Positions 1 to 11,904 of a stretch of 64,000 nucleotides of DNA are shown here, piece by piece (the stretch's first letter is position 1; every line of letters begins with the position of its first letter). The notes under the pieces were generated by a model. That model saw nothing but the letters and a program-made list of their open reading frames with translations, searched no databases and had not been told where the DNA came from. Both the position numbers and the translations under genes were made by a program. Location of the stretch: positions 246,534-310,533 of the forward strand of contig FWCC01000064.1 of the NCBI GenBank assembly GCA_900169235.1, read 5' to 3'. This DNA is from Zarea fungicola. Its lineage: Eukaryota; Ascomycota; Sordariomycetes; Hypocreales; Cordycipitaceae.

Positions 1-412
1 CCACCCAAAACTCTACTCCATTCACCGCCGCAAGAACAAGCAGGTGCCCCTGAGCAGCCGCTATGACGGGCCCAATGACCTCGAATGGGTGTGGCGCGGC
101 GTCCGGCACCTGGGTCAGAAGAAGAATCAGCAGCCGCGCGACGGCCTCGAGAGGCTGCGCGTCAAGGGCCAGGTCTACTGCCGCAAGTGCGGCATCTCCC
201 GCTGCGAGCTGCACCGCCACCTCAAGAGCTGGATGGGCGACGGCTACGAGTACTGTGAGATCAAGGAGCGCTTCGGAACGCCCGCCCCCGACGGCGCCAA
301 GTCGTACTGCTACATGAGCTCACCCACGGACCGTCATCGCTGCGGTCGCCACGGCGGTCTCAAGAGCCCAGTTGGCACGCCTGTGTTGACGCCAGTGGCG
401 ACTCTTGTATAA
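1..412 (+). CDS. 3' end of an unrecognised Cys-containing protein (partial)
   Basis: The frame is open from the left window edge (frame starting at base 2) to a TAA at 410-412, giving about 136 residues of the C-terminus. The start lies outside the window. The visible part is basic and has six cysteines: a YCRKC pair, then SRC, EYC, SYC and RCG, spaced 9-21 residues apart and accompanied by several histidines. That could be a metal-binding or disulfide arrangement, but I recognise no family. The last 20 residues are low-complexity Pro/Thr/Val. A GTG near base 44 could be misread as a start, but the frame continues upstream, so an internal position is more likely. Codon use looks like the other genes here. 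Confidence 0.6.
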   Translation, partial: HPKLYSIHRRKNKQVPLSSRYDGPNDLEWVWRGVRHLGQKKNQQPRDGLERLRVKGQVYCRKCGISRCELHRHLKSWMGDGYEYCEIKERFGTPAPDGAKSYCYMSSPTDRHRCGRHGGLKSPVGTPVLTPVATLV

Positions 413-1092
413 AGAGTAGCATGTGATTTTTTTTCTTTTTTTGCATCTACAGCGGCACATACTTGTTTTATAATTCCTTTTTCCTTCTGCTTTTCTTTGC
501 ATTAGTCATGATACCATAACATTTTTGAATAGAAAACCCAAGAACGGGGTGAATTTTTTTTTCTTCTTAATTTTTATGCTTTTGCCATCCTGATTACACT
601 AGGGAATAGCGAGAAGATGATGACTGAGAAGTACGTCGCTACTATGTTTAAGCCGGCGGCAACTTTCTATTAATGATGAAATTGTCTATAACTATTCAAA
701 GAGAATATATTAATACAATATACCGAAAGAGGACACTAGATGACAACAGTTGTTTAACCTGCATGGCCACCGTGATGTACTCTAAGGATTGTATTACAAG
801 ACAAAGCCATCCGCGTTTAACATGAACCATGGTGTGTAATAAAATGCCTTTTTTATGCCGACACTGTACTTGCAGAAGCAGATCGTGATTTGGCTTGTGT
901 TTGCTTTTCTTTCCTGTCCCCTCGCATGACTTGGACTGTTAAAAGTGTGACAGATATCTGTCTCACATTGTGTTGTCACTATGGAGTACTGGTGTTATGG
1001 GGCATGGGCTACAGACTTCTCTTGGAAATGAGCAAGACTGTTGCGGCGCTGTAAAGGTCCTTAATAATAAATAAGTGCAACAGTTTTTAACA
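413..1092. other. Intergenic, AT-rich
   Basis: This holds the 3' flank of the partial left-hand gene and the 5' flank of tRNA-Glu. It has poly-T runs at about 427-440 and 555-563. I see no convincing coding exon. Confidence 0.6.
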
Positions 1093-1184
1093 TCCGGTAT
1101 GGTGTAGTGGCTAACATCGCTCGCTCTCAACTGTTCAACAGTAAGATCCGAGCAGCCCAGGGTTCGANNNNNNNNNNNNNNNNN
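1093..1184 (+). tRNA. tRNA-Glu (anticodon CTC), intron-containing, 3' end lost in an N-gap
   Basis: The cloverleaf reads well up to the gap. The acceptor 5' strand is TCCGGTA (1093-1099). The D-arm is GTGT/ACAT (1102-1105 and 1114-1117). The anticodon stem GCTCG (1119-1123) pairs with CGAGC (1149-1153). The loop carries C32-T33-CTC-A37, so the anticodon at 1126-1128 is CTC (Glu). An 18-nt intron (about 1130-1147) sits after position 37, the canonical place. The T-stem 5' strand CAGGG and TTCGA reach 1167, and 17 Ns follow (1168-1184). The missing T-stem, acceptor and discriminator need about 15 nt, almost the gap length, so the locus is probably intact in the organism. An 18-T run just after the gap would serve as the pol III terminator. 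Confidence 0.85.
1168..1184. other. Assembly gap (17 N) inside the tRNA-Glu gene
   Basis: Seventeen Ns interrupt the T-loop of tRNA-Glu and are followed directly by 18 T. A homopolymer next to a multicopy gene is a typical place for assembly to fail. Confidence 0.95.
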
Positions 1185-1202
1185 TTTTTTTTTTTTTTTT
1201 TT
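1185..1202 (+). terminator. Poly-T tract, RNA polymerase III terminator of tRNA-Glu
   Basis: Eighteen consecutive T lie immediately 3' of the expected tRNA end on its coding strand. Four or more T are enough for pol III termination. Confidence 0.7.
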
Positions 1203-1528
1203 AATTATAAATACCGCCTTTTTGTTATGTGTGTGCTATTTGCAAACATTTCAAGGCCAGTTTATATTCTACGGCACGCAATACAAAGAATCCAATTATA
1301 CATACATATCGAGTGCAATGCAGATGGTGTGGCAGTGGACGGCAACTTGACTTGTGAACATGTAAATTTGAGATAATGATGGTAGTATATGCAAGAAAAG
1401 GAAAAAGAGCGCCGAATGATCCAATTGCAAGCCCAAGTTCCTAAGTCTTGACCCCAACCAAAAAAATTACAAAACAAACGCCATAACAAGAATATTTACA
1501 AAAATGCATCCTCTTGATGAATGATCTC

Positions 1529-3242
1529 TTATCGAAGGTCGTCACCATCTTCTCCAGCATCTAATTCTCCAGTTTGCTTTCTCAACTTCTTAGCTTCCTG
1601 TTTCTCCTTCATCTTGGAACACCACTTGCCTACACACTCAGCCTCCATCCACTTGATGCCCTCATCGCACTGTCCAAACTCATCTATCCACTCCTCAATG
1701 CCCTCCACGAACCAACCACTGGTAATGTCACCTTCTTCATACTTACTACTTGGGTATCCCATGCTAAAAGTGTCGCTAACGCAACACTTGCCCATGTAAT
1801 AGCGCCACTGGAAACAAGTACGCTCCGTGAGAACGCCGCCCTTGTCAGCCTCACGATTGTACGCATTGTCGAGGTATGAGTCGCGTTCCTCTTCTGTCCC
1901 AAGCATCTCGTAGGCCACTGCATCAATATCGAGACCCTTGGCAATACAGACGCGCGAACAGGCGTCTGGCGACTCATGCGCATGATGCTCTATGACATTG
2001 TTGCCATCCCCGGCATTCTCAAAGCACGTCTGCTCTGCCCGATTGTTCCACTGTGATCGACGCGCTATCAAGTTGGGTCCGACAAAGGCGTGATAAATGT
2101 CGCGAATCTGCAAGGGATCTGTCTTGGTGCGGGTTTGCTCGTATTGCCAGACGGCGCTAATCTCTTCCGAGTTCATGTGATGCATGGTAAAGAGAGGCTG
2201 GCACCAGTCGTGAGGTCCAAAGGCTAGCGTGTTTGGTTTTTCGCCATTAAACATGGGACTGGCCTTTTGCACAGACACCTCAATGTTGTCAAAGGCATTC
2301 GCCAAGAGAACATCGCCACAGCAAAGGCGAGTTGCTATTTCGTCAAACTGCGCTACCGTGGCTTGATTTACCAAAGTCACAAGCCTCTTGAGTAGGACAC
2401 CCGATATAACATAGCCAGTGCCGCCATGTGCAAATGGCAAGGTTCCGAGATATGCGATGCCTCCAATGTAAACATCGTCTGTCGCATCCATGCGGGTATC
2501 GAGCCACTGGACAAGGTTTGACCAGACAACATACGTGTCGGCTTCGACAAAGACATACCATTTTCTGTCAGGGCGCATTTCCCAAGTGCGCACCACCATG
2601 TTCATAAACTTGTACTTGTCCAGGTCCCAGCCTCCTTCCATTCCTTTTGTGCATTCCTTTTGCGAAATGGGACAATTTTGCTGTGCTTGATAGAGGACAA
2701 ACTCGCGACGGTGGCTGGTCATAATATTTTCAACACGATCGAGGGCGTTGTAGATGTGATATTTGCCGATTTGTTGTTCCTAAGGAAATTAGAAGTTATA
2801 CTTATGGGGTAAAAGGAGCTGGGCAAAGTTGCCATACCAAATCAGAAAAAAGTAAAAAATCAGGAAGACATTGCAAGCTGGTGAGTAGTTGCGTGGGCAT
2901 CTTTTCAAAGGCCTCGGTCGCACCGGTCTTCATCACCACCATGACATCCTCGGTATTGGGGAAACCCTGGCACGGCTGGCTGAAATTCCAATGCTCGTGT
3001 ACGGCAGCTTCGGTGCCATTCTGGTACAGAGTATTATTGTAGACGCCGGACTCAAAGTAGGTGGCAAGCTGATTGTAAATGTAATTCGGATTGTAGGAGG
3101 CAAATTCCAAGTGGGAAAGGAGATACAAGGAATAGAATACACATGAACTCAGGAATGATAACACCAGGGTCCTGATGCTGCGTGGCGGGAACGCACGCGC
3201 CAGAAAGCGCTTCTCCGGAGTTGCATTCATTGCAAGTAACAT
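1529..3242 (-). CDS. GT31-like (fringe-type) glycosyltransferase, type II membrane protein
   Basis: There are two exons: 3242-2838 and 2779-1529. The 58-nt intron (2837-2780) has a GTATGG donor and a CCTTAG acceptor, in phase 0. The product is 551 residues. The N-terminus has a short basic tail and then one hydrophobic segment (about residues 25-43, RTLVLSFLSSCVFYSLYLL), typical of a Golgi signal anchor. A luminal catalytic domain follows, with the nucleotide-sugar/Mn-binding DxD-type motif EADTY. The C-terminal third is Cys-rich (TCFENAG, ACSRVC, TCFQWRY, KCCVSD) and resembles a PAN/apple-like module. Family knowledge: GT31 enzymes transfer galactose or GlcNAc to glycans; fungal members are largely uncharacterised. 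The donor and acceptor sugars cannot be read from the sequence. An in-frame Met four codons downstream is an alternative start. Confidence 0.8.
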
Positions 3243-5413
3243 TTATTGGTTTGTGATTTGGCTTTACGGCCTGTATGCTGGTTTTTGCTGTGTAGAATGC
3301 TGATTCAACCAAGAATGAAAGGGACGGAAAACACTATGAAAAGTAAAAAGTCGTATCCAAAAGAGAAGAAACGAATGCCGAATGAAAACCTCGTATATCG
3401 GAATAGGTTTTTGGTCGACTAGGAAAACTAGAATCGCACAAGACAATTCTTCAACTTGAGTTGCCTGCGAATAAGAACGCTGTCGTTCCGATTCGGGCCG
3501 GACGAATGCTGAGGGTGGTTGACGACGGAGAGAGAAATAGATAATGAGTAGTACCTGACTACTTTATGAAGTGACTGCAGTGATTACGACGAACAAGAAC
3601 AAAGTAAACAAGAATGAGAGGTCAATATGACATTTTACTGTTGGTGATGGGAAGGAACGAGGAAGATAGGAAACAGATTTTGTTGTGTGGCGGGCGGGCA
3701 GTCCAGGCGAATGTTATCGGACTGTTTCTTAAAACTAACAAGGGATATTACTTTGCACAGCAAAAATGAGTCCTGATAGTCGAACTATGGAGAAGTAAGG
3801 GAGTATCAGAACAAAAATGGTATGTTATTGGCTGAACATCGCCGCTGTGACCGGTAGAAAGGGATTAATATGGATGGTGGGGTACTGCAGTGGCTGATCA
3901 TGATATCGCAACTACCCCAGTGAGCTCAACCCCTTGTTCATCCCTCTTCACCTGTTTATGCTGTAGTTTACGTGGGCAACTGATTGAGCACATGTGGTTG
4001 CCGAGGATGAAAAAGGAATTACGGACAGCCACAATATGATGGGATAGTGATTTTGGTCCAGTCAGGCAGCCAGGGTTACGTTATTTTTGCCTGTCAAGAC
4101 TATTCTACAGTAAATATCTATTAATAATGGAGCGATGGAGTCGTGGGCGAGTATCTTAGCGAGATTGGCATGATGAGAACTGAAAGTTGGAAACTATGGA
4201 ACTGGCAAAGTGGATGATATGACGTAGAGGCAGCATTCAAAACGCTTGGATACTTCCAAGAAAACATGAGTCTTTGGAATTTAAACTAAAAAAAGGTATT
4301 GAAGTTGCTGGATAGGATTTCCATCTTGCCTCGTAACCTGTACATGGCGAGAGGTAATGTGAAGTCGGTCGCACAAGGGCGGATCTCTCTGGATTTTGCA
4401 TAACAAGCGCTTCAACTTGAGAGGATCTTTTGCAAACCAGGAAATGCAAGAACAGAATACAACGTTGGTTCCGTGTCGTATCTGGTAGTGCCGATCACCG
4501 GGCTTTCCGTTTTATTAGTGCGCCTATGTGGGTAGGCATTCTCAGCAAACCAAAGGGTCTACTTGATGACGACAACTGGTTTCAAGCTGGCTTCAACAGT
4601 GGAGAATGAACAAGGGAGAAGACTCCGAAGGGCACAACAGACTGCAGCACATCACTCAGTACGTTGTTAAGGTGTGTATAAAGAAGCGCGGCAACGTGGT
4701 TCTCCGTTTCAAGATCTACCCGTCTCAATAACGATCATCGGACTTTGCTCAGGAGTTCCAGTTTAGGAAAGTAATGACACGGATAGTGATTGCACAACAA
4801 TGCCGGACTTTGTGCAAAATTTAACACAACCATGCCTGATAATTTCTTTGCCATCTTGCGCAGTGCATTTCTATAACACCATCGCCACACCACGCTTTTA
4901 TTTCATTTCACCCATGCCAACTATTTCATGAAAAACTGGCGCCTCAAACTTGGCTTGCATTAGCTCCCAGAAACCCCCCCAAAGGAGCAAATATTCCGGG
5001 CGCCACTCGGAACAACGGCGGCGGTTGCGATGCTAGCTAGGGCCCCGAATTACTACACAGGACGACGACATTGTCCACCATCATCATTTGTAACACGAGC
5101 TAGATAGCCGCCGGCTCGACCGATGGAGGTAGACTGACAGACGAGGCGAAAAATAGAGACCGAATAGAGTTTCTTCTAATCTCGGGAAACTAACATCTAA
5201 GCTTGTGTCGCTCCCCTGTCTATCCCAGTGAAACCATTTCCAAGCTACCAAATTGTATCTTGACACCTGATAAACTTGTCCCAATATTGTTCTCCGTGCT
5301 TGTGCAAATACCCACCTGGAATGAAGAGAAAAAAAAGACCAATATCAATCGCCAAAAATCTAATTCCCATAGCGCCAAGCAAACAAAAAAGTAAGAAAAA
5401 ACAAGGGAATCAT
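3243..5413. other. Intergenic, 2.2 kb
   Basis: This is the promoter side of the glycosyltransferase gene and the 3' side of the ceramidase gene. Only short unsupported reading frames are present. A-rich stretches lie near 5330-5400. I see nothing else I can name. Confidence 0.55.
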
Positions 5414-7870
5414 CTATCCAACTTGAAATGTCGAGCTCGCACCTTCAAATGCGGTAATCTTGCCCCCAAACGCCTTTGCATCTCCAAAATATCGCAGTCT
5501 ATATTCTCCCTTTCTAGTCTTCTCTTCAATCTCCCACTCTACCGTCACCTCGCTTGTGCCCCTGATGCCCGACAGTCGCTGCCAGCGAAAGATTAGGCCC
5601 CAGTCCGAGTCGTCTCGCACAGTTGTCCAATTGCTCTGGTCTACCTCTCTGTGCTCAACGGCGGCGTACGTCTGCTCGAGACGTAAATTATTGCGCGGAT
5701 TGGCTCCGACGAAACGTGCTGTGACAGTCTCGCCCCTAACGAAGCGCGGCTTGGATATGTCTTTGCTCACGTTGCCGTACTTGCCGGACCATGTACGGTC
5801 ATACACGACGCCAGGGATGAAGCTCATTGACGTGCGGCTGTTGTCGGGTGGTAGTCGACGGACTTTGCGGCCTGCCCGAGGAGTAGGATGCGTTGCCTTG
5901 AGGTAGTGGAGCGTCTCCAACGTTCGGTTGACATACGCTGCAAGTGTGTGGGCGCCGTAGAGTGTTGAAGCACCTTCGTAACGTTGAATACTAGAGATTG
6001 TTAGTTCTCCTTTCGTCCCACCCCCCTTCCCCCAAAAAACTGTACTTGGAACAACTTACTTGTACTCTTGCTCAGTAGTAATGTAGTGAGTGTAGCTGTT
6101 GCTCGGCGCTCCTATTACCACAATCGGATCCTGTCCGGCAAGATCCTCTTTCAACTGCTCCTTGCTTTGCTCCGCAACGGCTTCTTTCCAGCGCCTGCCA
6201 GCCATTGTTGTGGCCTCACCGGGACTGACTATAATTACCAGCTGACCAACGCGAAACGTCTGAACATCAACAATGTTGGGTGTCCACTCATACGGCCGTC
6301 CAACCTCGCCGACGTCTAGAATGATTGGCTTCGGGTATTGGCAATCTACCTGGTCCTGGCTCGGTGGCTTCAGCAGCCAGCGGACTACCCGCCAGATGGG
6401 CGACGAGTTCGTCATATTGCTGCCGTGCTGGATTAGGTCAAAGTGACCAGGCTCGTCACTTGTACCACCGCCAAACGAGTACCCGAGGGCAGCAGGGCAT
6501 GTGCGAGCGGCAGTGCCATTGGGAAGCACAAACTCAAACCCCGCCATGTCGTGGAACTCGTGAATCGCCTTGACACCGACACCCTTGATATTATTTTCCT
6601 GTTGGTTGAGCTCTTTGTACACTTTCATCGCGCCATCGGCTTGCAAGCGCGCAATTTCGAGGCACGAAGCTGCTCCGCTGTCGTTATTGCTGAAAAAGGG
6701 ACCGCGACTGCGACAGGACCCGGGACGCCCGTCACTGCAGCTGCTTGTCTTGAAGTCACAAGGTTCTCCAGAGTCCTCACAATAAGCACCTAATACATTG
6801 GGGCTCGCATCACCCATGTTGGCTTGCGAGAATCCTGCCACAAAGTCATCCGTCTCCGCATTCCCGCCCCGAACTTGTCTCTCAAATAGATCTGCCGCAA
6901 GGCCTTTGTTGTCGCCTGTTATTAGCGTGTTATTGGCCTGCATGGAAGTGCCATGCGTAGGGAACCATGTCAGCACGCCGATATTTTTTCCATCATAGGA
7001 CCTCTGGAACTTGAGTACCGTTATGTCCTTTTCCACGGACCCGTCGTCTTCGGCGCTAATATTGTAACGGAGGCGCTCCTCTTCAGGGTTTGCATAGTAT
7101 GAGAATAAGCTGCGGTTGATATTGGCGCCAAGAATCTTAGTGCTGCCGATGCTAAGTGAACCCGGGGCGAGGCTCTCATGCGCCCTTTGGATGGAGAGCA
7201 GGCAGCCATCGACAATGGCTTGGTAGCTTTGCCTGTCAAAGCCCTTGCTTGTAATTTGGGGCAAAAGATAGTTTAGCCAGGCGCCGGGACCGGAATGCGA
7301 GTGCGTTGCGGTGACGGCCAGATTGTCGTGGTTGTACATGGCATATGCAGGCCCTAGCTTTTGGAGGCCTTTGAGAATGCCAAATCGAACGGCAGTATCT
7401 CCAGACTGCGTGTCAAGAACGAGATAAATAAAGCGATCCTTGGGGTTATCAAGATCGCCAACAATAAACGCACGAGAAAACAGGCGTTGCCGCAAGCCGC
7501 TTCCAATCTGATTGGTGTCGGCGTAGCCCATCATGTTGAGCTCCACAACAGGACCGGTGATGTCGCCCTTGCCCACGCCGACGAGGTAGCGGTCCGTCTC
7601 ATGCGGCGCGGGTAGCCCGGAAATGGGTTCATCAGTATCTTCATATTCATAAAACCCCCAGTCTCCCAGGCGCGACCATGGGCGTAGGTCTGTGGATGAG
7701 CCGAAAAGGCGCAAGGTAGCAATGACGATGGCGATGGCGACGACGACGAAGAGGAGGCAGTTACCACATCGCGAAGAACGTGTCCTGCGTCTTTGCAGAG
7801 CTGGATTTTTATCTTTGGCGGCGACTATCTTCTCAGTCCCCGCTTGTTTGTTGGCCTTTGGCTGTGCCAT
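5414..7870 (-). CDS. Neutral ceramidase (N-acylsphingosine amidohydrolase)
   Basis: Two exons, 7870-6060 and 5990-5414, are joined across a 69-nt intron (donor GTAAGT, acceptor CTAG), giving 795 residues. The join restores the family motif EYNIQRYEGAST. The enzyme hydrolyses ceramide to sphingosine and fatty acid. A basic N-terminus and one hydrophobic segment (about residues 37-53) suggest a type II anchor or uncleaved signal, so secretory or surface location is inferred. Family landmarks: GVGKGDITGP near residue 97, the zinc-site histidines in THSHSG (189-194), a further His in PTHGTSM (about 306), and the nucleophile Ser356 in MGDASPN. The C-terminal exon supplies the Ig-like domain of neutral ceramidases. 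Length matches fungal homologues. The gene stands alone with long flanks on both sides. Confidence 0.93.
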
Positions 7871-9453
7871 GGCGGGATTTGCTTCGGAATCAGCCGACGC
7901 TGATTTTGTGTCTCATGCGAGAACTGAGTGCCTGCCTTGTGAGTGAAATGAACGCAAACGGTGAGCACAGGCGGTGAGGGTGAAGCAGGACGAGAAAAGC
8001 AAGAAGCAAGAAAACAGGCCAGCTGCAAGGCTTTATGGTATTGAATACAGAAGGGCTTTAGTTTTCCGGGGGAACAAATCTGAGTTTGGCACCAGTCCTA
8101 TCGTAGCTGTAGTCTGAGTCGTTGAGGTGGTGAGGCCGGAGGCGTGGCGTCACCCTATTGCGGATGATTTGCTCTGCTTGCGTGGGTGGCGCTGCTGGCC
8201 ACCTAATTTAGTGGTACCTGCCGCTAAGTTACAGCGTACATTTTGGTGGTGAATACTAGCAGAAACGACGCGAGTCACAGTTGGGAACAGGCTGCAGCGT
8301 TTGAGTCAGGCATCTAAAACAAGCAGGAAACGAGAAACGTGCCCGTTGTCATGTCAAATAGTAGCAAAACATGAGCAGTTATTATGATTCGTTAGCCGGC
8401 AGTAAGGTGCTACCGTAGGGGCAACAAACATGGCGCTGTTGATCCCATGCTTGATCCATCAAGGGCATCGCGAAACATGCCAATATGAAGATTAACTGTG
8501 AATAATAAAACTAGGTATTTAAGGAAATTTCTCGGTTGTCAAAAAAAAAAAAAAAATCAAAGCTAATTTTAACCGATTGGCTTTTATCCTTTCCAAGGAA
8601 CTAAACGAGACTGTACTTAGGTACACAGTGTTACAGTGTGCCCCAATATCACGAGCAGCGGCGTATACATCAAATTCAGATTTTTCTCTCTCATTTTTCT
8701 CCCCGGATTTTTAAAGCTCTATAAATCCCTCGAATTTATTCAATTTCTGTCTCTAAATGCAGCTTATTATGCTGTGTTACTTGTTTTTATGTCGGCGATA
8801 CAATGTATTTCCCTGTCTTGGCTTTCTCTCGAAGACATCGGAGCCTTTCTGCAAAATCTCTCGGCTTGATTTTCTTTTATAGTATCTCTACCCAAAACAA
8901 AATCACGCACTCTAATTAGCTCATTATGTAGTTCTAGATAACGTGATAGAATGCGATGTGACTTGGAGGTAGAAAGCCAACGATTTCATGTCTGCCTTGT
9001 TTTATCATTGCTGAGACGTTTCAGTGACAGCTGATGAATTTGTTACGATGTTGACTAGTACATAACGCTTATTGGCCATTAAAAGATACAAAAGATACAA
9101 AAATATCCTGTGCGCAGAATTTTCAGCTTAAAGAAGTAAGCGACGTCTGCTTCGTCTGAACACTTACACCAGCTTCGTCCAGGGAAGTTCATCGCTGGCC
9201 GGGGACGAAGCTGCACAAGGATCTACTGATTATCAGACGTACCGGGTTTAAAAGGGTACTTCTATGTGATGGAGCTGGGAGATCATTGATGCCTTGCAAA
9301 CATATAATGGCACCTTCTGATTGAATGGATAAAACTACGGTTAGTGAATATGTGAATAAGGCAGGCTAATTCTGATCTTGCACTGACCACGTTTGACAGC
9401 AGTAAATCGCCTCAGACATTTGTTATCCCAGAGATAAAATGGGAGGCAACAAT
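7871..9453. other. Intergenic, 1.6 kb
   Basis: This covers the ceramidase promoter and the 3' flank of the NmrA-like gene. It has a poly-A run near 8540-8556 and a short GATACAAAA direct duplication near 9085-9100. I found no supported gene; a 77-residue frame at 8636-8869 has no recognisable features. Confidence 0.5.
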
Positions 9454-10533
9454 CTAACCAAATGGAGCATTGAACATGCCCGTCTTCAAAACATGCTTTC
9501 TCTTCTCCGTCGAATATCCAGACTTGCGCATCCATTCCTCAATCGTCTTGATCCTGCCAGGATAAATCTTATCCAAACGCGCATAATCCTTGGTCCATAG
9601 ACCAGTGTTCCCACCGCTCTCCTGCCAAATAGTGAACCAGGGAATCATATGGCCAGCCATAGTCACAAGAGTGGGATCTTCATACCCCAGGCCAGCCGCC
9701 CCAACCTTGGCCGTAGGCCAAGTTTTGGACAATTCCAAGAGATCAAAAGGCCCAAAGCGAGCGGGCTGACCCGTCACGGCAGTAAACGCAGCTGCGAGCT
9801 CGTCACCACTGACGTGTGCAATCGCTACGCTGAGCAGATCTCCAGTAAATGTTTGCGGATTCTCCAAGATGTGGCGCGCATACCACGCAAGCTCGCCGAG
9901 TGCAATAAAGGGCATGGCACCTTTACGCCCAATGGGCATTCGGAACACCCATGCGCCATCATCTGCTTGAGTAGGAGCGTACGAATTCAGGAACGAATCA
10001 GGGTAAGGTCCGGTTTCAAGAGCGCTCCAGTTCATCTTATCAGTGGGTTGTGATCGGAGATAGTCTGTTAATATTATTAATACAATCTGAAGAAGGAAAC
10101 AGAAAAATAGATTTTGACACTTGCCGACAACCTTGCCCTTGCCATCGGCAAAAGGAACGCGATACTTTGGATTGAACCCAGACTTCTTGGAGACATAGGG
10201 GAGAGAGCTGAACACAAAGTGCTTCACGCCGGAAAAGTACGCAATTTCGTACATGCGGATGGCCCAGTATGTCTCGGCCTTTTCACCGATCGCGAACCCG
10301 TTGGTGTTGACGAAGCAGCTGTCGACATTTTTAAACGCAGCAACAAGGTCCTCTTCGCTGTAACAGTCACCCTGGCTGAGGGTTATGCGGTCCAAGGCTG
10401 CGAGTGAGACGCATTCTTCGGATTGGATGTTGCGTGAGAGGACCTTGACACGGAAAGACGGATTCTTGGCAAGTTCTCGGATCACGGCCGAGTTTTGCGC
10501 ACCGGCACCACCAAGGACAAGAATAGTCGTCAT
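9454..10533 (-). CDS. NmrA-like family NAD(P)-binding protein (atypical SDR)
   Basis: The start chosen is the Met at 10533, which opens directly on the Rossmann motif LVLGGAGAQNSAV; an upstream Met at 10587 would add 18 unsupported residues. The NmrA/HSCARG family are NAD(P)-binding atypical short-chain dehydrogenases, often redox sensors or regulators. Other family-like elements are VKVLSRN, AYFSGVKHFVFSSLP and the RSQPTDKMNWSALETGPY segment. The frame runs through without a stop, but a hydrophobic 20-residue stretch between KGKVV and DYLRSQP does not belong to the family. It corresponds to a 60-nt intron, 10124-10065, with a GCAAGT donor and an AACAG acceptor. Splicing gives KVVDYLRSQ and 339 residues. 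Both GT-donor alternatives tested lead to early stops. The substrate or partner is unknown. Confidence 0.85.
   Translation of the reverse strand: MTTILVLGGAGAQNSAVIRELAKNPSFRVKVLSRNIQSEECVSLAALDRITLSQGDCYSEEDLVAAFKNVDSCFVNTNGFAIGEKAETYWAIRMYEIAYFSGVKHFVFSSLPYVSKKSGFNPKYRVPFADGKGKVVGKCQNLFFCFLLQIVLIILTDYLRSQPTDKMNWSALETGPYPDSFLNSYAPTQADDGAWVFRMPIGRKGAMPFIALGELAWYARHILENPQTFTGDLLSVAIAHVSGDELAAAFTAVTGQPARFGPFDLLELSKTWPTAKVGAAGLGYEDPTLVTMAGHMIPWFTIWQESGGNTGLWTKDYARLDKIYPGRIKTIEEWMRKSGYSTEKRKHVLKTGMFNAPFG
10065..10124 (-). other. Predicted GC-AG intron, 60 nt, length divisible by three
   Basis: The donor G|GCAAGT matches the usual consensus of GC-AG introns and the acceptor is TTAACAG. Removal joins KVV to DYLRSQ in frame. 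Retention keeps the frame open and inserts 20 mostly hydrophobic residues. Confidence 0.75.
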
Positions 10534-11904
10534 CTTGAAAAGCAAATTTCGTTTAAGCTGTAGAAATGACTCTGATGACTTCTGCATAAATTTATGAGAT
10601 GGATGACTTTTTATATTAATTATTGCTTTTAGATTTAATAAAGCGCATGATTCAACAGCAAGAGCGCAAAGCCATACAGTAGATTTCTGATTATTCTACC
10701 GAGGACATCAATTCCAAAATAGGTCAATGGTATTCTTCCACGCTAGGCTGGAGTCCTGGACACTAAGGTCGCATTACGAGGATATTCGGCTCCGATATCA
10801 CCATAGTGTACAGAACATATTTGCCGCAGCCCATGGGGGACCAAGTTTATCCGTCTGTTCCGACAAACACGAGCGATGGCACCCAACGGGACGTCAGATA
10901 CGTCACGCTATTGGCTAGGCGATACTGCGGTGACTGGCAAAAATTGACGTCGTTAGGAATCATTACCTTGTTGTTGTTTCCAATCACGCCACAGTTCCAG
11001 TTATGTTGTAAGCTCGAGAAATTCACTCGTCGGCTCCCCCACTTGGACAAGTAGATCTGAGATGCGCCGAACGCCATATCGCGGCATCGGACATTTGTCT
11101 CAGCGGAGTTATATACACTCGATGTCAATTGTGCGCCAAATGGACAGATTTTACAACCGAGAACGCGGCTCAGGCAATAGGCTTTGTCAACAAAGTCCGC
11201 CGACGCTCCCGCTTATCCCGTCAGCATTGTGTTTCGCCGCCGTAAAAATGTCTACCGCTCACTCACAACCCTGTCTTTTGATGAGGCCATGAAGGCCGGC
11301 GGAATGCAGCCTGTCGCGAACTCTACGGCAAGCAAGCCCACACCGCCGCCTCTGCTATAAGTGCGCAACTTTCTCTAGAAACTGGAAACTGGAAAACGAA
11401 AGAAAACTTGGATAAACACTAGTTCTTTGTCATTTAAAAAAATTAAACTCGTCGCTTCATAAGCAAACTGCAACTATAGTGACACCCTGCCTTCACTTCG
11501 GGTTTGAAGAAGAGACGATTATGCGAGAGGCAATTGATTTTGCCAAGAAACGGGGACCTCAGCAGAAAGCTCTTCATTAGGAAACTCTACATTAACTAGA
11601 AATTATTTATTAGGGGTTCCCTTTGCACTTCCGGTTAAGCCGGTAACTGCTCTGCATGACGCCCGCTGCTTCCCACACTTACGAGGTAAACCATCACCAG
11701 ACATTGGCCTCCACAATGTCTTGACTTGTTGAATCTACGTGAACGGATTCTGCTGTTAATTGGAGTAACAAAACAGGCAGGCAGCACCGCCAAACCTGCA
11801 AACACAATCCATATATTAACATCGATAACCTTGTCTAGATACTGAAGAAGAAATTCCATATGAAATGAAACTGACAAAAAAAGCAAAACAATCTTAAAAG
11901 CCAA
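10534..11904. other. Intergenic, 1.4 kb
   Basis: This is the promoter of the NmrA-like gene plus the 3' flank of the acetyltransferase gene. A poly-T/poly-A rich segment lies at 11425-11450. No supported gene. Confidence 0.55.

Noticed and set aside
1107..1376. 89-residue plus-strand frame
   Set aside because: It starts inside the tRNA-Glu gene and reads through the N-gap and poly-T tract, so it is an artefact.
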